NCBI GenBank assembly: GCA_025642065.1
Contig: JAODUP010000015.1
Coordinates: 1,430,001 to 1,494,000 of the forward strand
DNA: 64,000 nucleotides
Direction: 5' to 3'
DNA from: Paralvinella palmiformis
Taxonomy: Eukaryota; Annelida; Polychaeta; Terebellida; Alvinellidae
Position numbers and translations under genes: made by a program. The notes under the pieces were generated by a model. The model had not been told where the DNA came from. It saw only the letters and a program-made list of their open reading frames with translations, and did not search any database. The first letter of the stretch is position 1. Each line of letters opens with the position of its first letter. Of the stretch, positions 61,461-64,000 are shown piece after piece.

Positions 61461-63417
61461 CTGCAATGAAGACTCAGTATATTACAGCTGTTACAAACAT
61501 TTTATTTTTCCTCAATTAGTTAGAAATTTTCCAAATTGGATAATAAAAATGCATGCACCCCCATAAGCAGACAGACACACATGTGTGCAGGTATTCATGC
61601 ACACTATCTTTAATATAAATATCATACCAAAAGATACTGCAGAAGACCAGAAAGTTGGGGAAGTTTCAAATATATTCCTCCTGTAATATCACATGCCTGG
61701 AATATAACAAAATCTATGATATGTACATTAATTAAACTGATTAAGTAATGGAACCAAAAGCATAGATCAGAAGAGAACTATTATAGAAGAGAACTATATA
61801 TATATATATATATATATACTCACCTGTTGCAGTAACCCAGATTCATTGTCTAATATACAAGCATCAATTACAACATTCTGCAAAAAATACAAATAACCAG
61901 AGATTACTGGATATGCATGTGCAGTAAACAAAATCTTCAGGAGCTGTAGGTTTATTCACAATGCATTTGGGATACAGATAACTTAAGTATAGACTGTATA
62001 ATAAAGTGTCAAATTAACTTATATTTTACATTATTAATCAACTATACATTTTATCATTCAAATAGCCAAAATATGTAAAATCACAACTTCTGCCTCTATA
62101 AATCTAAAGCTAAACAAACAAAAAATTAATGACCAATATGACAATAAAATTTACGAGAATGTTTAAAATTTATTCCATTCTTCTTTTTTAATATTTTGGC
62201 TGAATAAAATATTAGTTATATTAATTTAATAATAAAAAATGATATAAAAACAAACTGTTTGCTATCTTATATGCAAAACCAAGTCAATAAACCTTTTACC
62301 ACTGATAATTGGCTATTATTATATTACACAACCATTCAAATATTTATAATTTATTGATTCTAATTAGAAACAATAATTACATGTTTTTGAGCAGTAAATA
62401 TAACATTCATCAGGTTCAAGTACTGCGATGGATTATCTTCTGAGCCTTTAATAACCTGCAAATAAGCATCATAAATTATGTTATGGTGTAATATAATGAA
62501 CATATTATTTATTCATTGAAAGCCCATAAAAATTCAAACAAATTACGTGTGATTCATTAATATCAATTTGTATGATTGTAAAACATGACAAAATTAATTA
62601 TCTAAATTAACCCTGAGTATGTAATATAAAATGATACCAGAATTCTTGCTGATTTATTTTCACTGGGATTCTCTTTAGTCAATCGATTAATATCTGGCAA
62701 AATTGTTAAGATGTATTAAATTGTACAATATGTTCAAACAACAGCATTGTTGATAGATTTTTTAGTAAAACAGCAATAGGAAGGATACAACAAAGTGCTC
62801 TACACATAACACCAGCCATCAAAGAATCAGAATACAACTCTCCTTGTGGATCTGTAAATAAATATACATCACAGAGAAAATTTTAATTTGTTTGTGACTT
62901 TAATAAACGTTACTTACTTCAATCTTTTCAACAATTCAATCAATCAATAAGTAAACTATGAAATACCACACAGTGCTGAACAATAATAAGTCAATCTCCA
63001 CACCATTCAAAATGAGATCTTTCAGCTGGTCTTTGATTGTTGTATTTATCTGAGCAAATAGTTCATATTTTCCATCAGTTGGTGCAGATTCACCAGCATC
63101 ACTGTCAGTTCTGTCTGAAACTGATGTTTCAGGTTTTGCATACAGAAACTTGCTGCAACCAAAAGAAATAAAAGCATAAAGAATTCTTCCAATAAAAATG
63201 CCTTGAACCATAAGGCATGAAAAACCAATAAAATGAAAACATAAACTAAGAAAAAAAGCTTTTGTTTAATGTACAAGTCTGTCTCTATGTTTATAGCCAT
63301 ATTTACTGACCTGCTATTTGAATGTGCTGCAATAACTGCCAAACTATTTTTATGACTAAGCATCATGTGGGCATTGCAGAACACCATGACAGCATCCAGA
63401 CAGTGGGAAAAATACAA
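58514..63417 (-). CDS. GTF2H3: GTF2H3, TFIIH subunit p34/Tfb4, 3' part (N terminus off the right edge)
   Basis: Core TFIIH subunit that pairs with p44 (GTF2H2) in transcription initiation and nucleotide excision repair. Exons (5' to 3'): 63417-63311, 63152-63004, 62851-62789, 62693-62638, 62455-62381, 61877-61824, 61696-61628, 61460-61325, 58760-58724, 58589-58514. They total 822 nt in one frame: 273 codons plus stop, against 308 in human, so about 35 N-terminal residues are missing. Landmarks are [79 protein letters not shown] and [22 protein letters not shown] (vWA fold), then a cysteine-rich C terminus and a Lys-rich tail (KLMKKKVKK). Confidence 0.96.
59014..60133. mobile_element. hAT-like nonautonomous DNA transposon
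   Basis: Starts CAGGGG and ends CCATGCCTG. The flanks CTGCACAC (59006-59013) and CTGCACAG (60134-60141) agree at 7 of 8 positions, as in an 8-bp hAT duplication. Both ends are packed with TAATCGATTACGAT-type motifs (59043-59055 and 60105-60121), typical of subterminal repeats in animal hAT elements. It is 1,120 bp long, has no transposase frame and sits in a GTF2H3 intron. Confidence 0.72.
60440..60606 (-). mobile_element. tRNA-derived SINE (family B)
   Basis: Minus strand: a tRNA-like head GATACCACAATGAGTAGAAC, box B GGGTTCAAATCCCAGTG, and a body starting CTTATATATGTAGGG. It shares order and body with the copy at 13541-13690. It is in the same GTF2H3 intron as the hAT-like element. Confidence 0.6.
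61796..61818. repeat. TA microsatellite next to a GTF2H3 splice donor
   Basis: Eleven or so TA units begin a few bases into the intron after the donor of the exon 61877-61824 (GTGAGTA). Confidence 0.85.
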
Positions 63418-64000
63418 CTACAAGAATACAAATTAGAACATATTATAATACTATGAATAACAAAATATTTTAACAACACCCAACCCGGAAAGTCTTTATC
63501 AGACACTGAACCAAAAAGAAAAATTGCTGCAAACTACCTCTAAAAAGTGAGAAAAGACGTACCCAATTCATTAAAAGAAGAATTACAAATTTTATTGGTT
63601 TTCAAACATGTATATTGTTTTTATTAAGTGGCAAGAAATATTGCCTGAGCAAACGTGAGAGTGGCCTTTGGAAAAAATCCTGATAGGCAGGAAAGGAAGT
63701 CGCACCTGGGGGTGTTGGGAAACATTTAGGTTTTGTGCATTATTAGGACAATCAGAGACTAATAAAATGGGGATAAAACCTGACTTTTATATGAGATATT
63801 ATTTTCAAACCATCAATTTGACCCACTGCCATCTCCCAAAAGGTTATTTTTGGCTTTGGAAAAACTGGAGTTCTGGCACAAACCGGAAAACTCTCATTCC
63901 TCCAGAGGTACAGTTTCAGAAGGTATTTTGAAATGCATTCTTGGGAACCTTGTAAGAACTTGTATGTTTGTCTTGGTACTAGTATTTTTTTCTAATATAT
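63418..64000. other. GTF2H3 upstream intron, right edge of window
   Basis: Sequence before the first visible GTF2H3 exon. The conserved NPIWWG-type N-terminal exon expected for p34 is not here, so it must lie beyond position 64000. An 87-codon plus-strand open frame at 63668-63931 has no recognisable domain and is G+C-richer than its surroundings. It may be part of an unidentified repeat. Confidence 0.5.

Noticed and set aside
63668..63931. 87-codon plus-strand frame at the right edge
   Set aside because: No domain; lies in a GTF2H3 intron on the opposite strand. More likely a repeat.

Overview
This is a stretch of animal nuclear DNA: AT-rich, with intron-rich genes, GT-AG splice sites, microsatellites and decayed transposons. 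There are no bacterial-style operons. The proteins are clearly metazoan but diverged from vertebrate orthologues, and the corepressor carries a cysteine-rich module that I do not recall in vertebrate NCOR1/NCOR2. With the tRNA-derived SINEs and CR1/Jockey-like LINE tails, this suggests a lophotrochozoan, most likely a mollusc. The phylum is an inference; the sequence does not prove it.

Layout. (1) About 502-34,812, minus strand: a complete nuclear receptor corepressor gene (NCOR1/SMRT/SMRTER family). I could join 28 coding exons with every splice phase matching, giving 2,996 codons plus stop. (2) 40,727-40,752, minus strand: a short possible alternative NCOR first exon, head to head with the next gene across about 254 bp. 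(3) 41,007-58,009, plus strand: a complete MKS1 gene (B9-domain ciliary transition-zone protein), 20 coding exons and 551 codons, with an 11.5-kb first intron full of mobile-element debris and one GC-AG intron. (4) 58,514-63,417, minus strand: ten 3' coding exons of GTF2H3 (TFIIH p34/Tfb4), 273 codons. The N-terminal ~35 residues lie beyond the right edge. MKS1 and GTF2H3 converge tail to tail.

Mobile DNA lies in introns. It includes a 1.5-kb DNA transposon with an exact 8-bp target duplication, repeated subunits in its inverted ends and a broken PHD-like finger; a 1.12-kb hAT-like element; a 424-bp MITE with a 5-bp duplication; several CR1/Jockey-like LINE remnants with ATT-rich tails; and at least two families of tRNA-derived SINE.

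The genes are functionally unrelated (transcriptional repression, cilium assembly, general transcription and DNA repair), so the neighbourhood is ordinary genomic context and not a pathway cluster. I found no CRISPR array, operon or clearly new multi-gene system. The best leads are the NCOR cysteine module, the shared NCOR/MKS1 promoter and the uncatalogued transposons.
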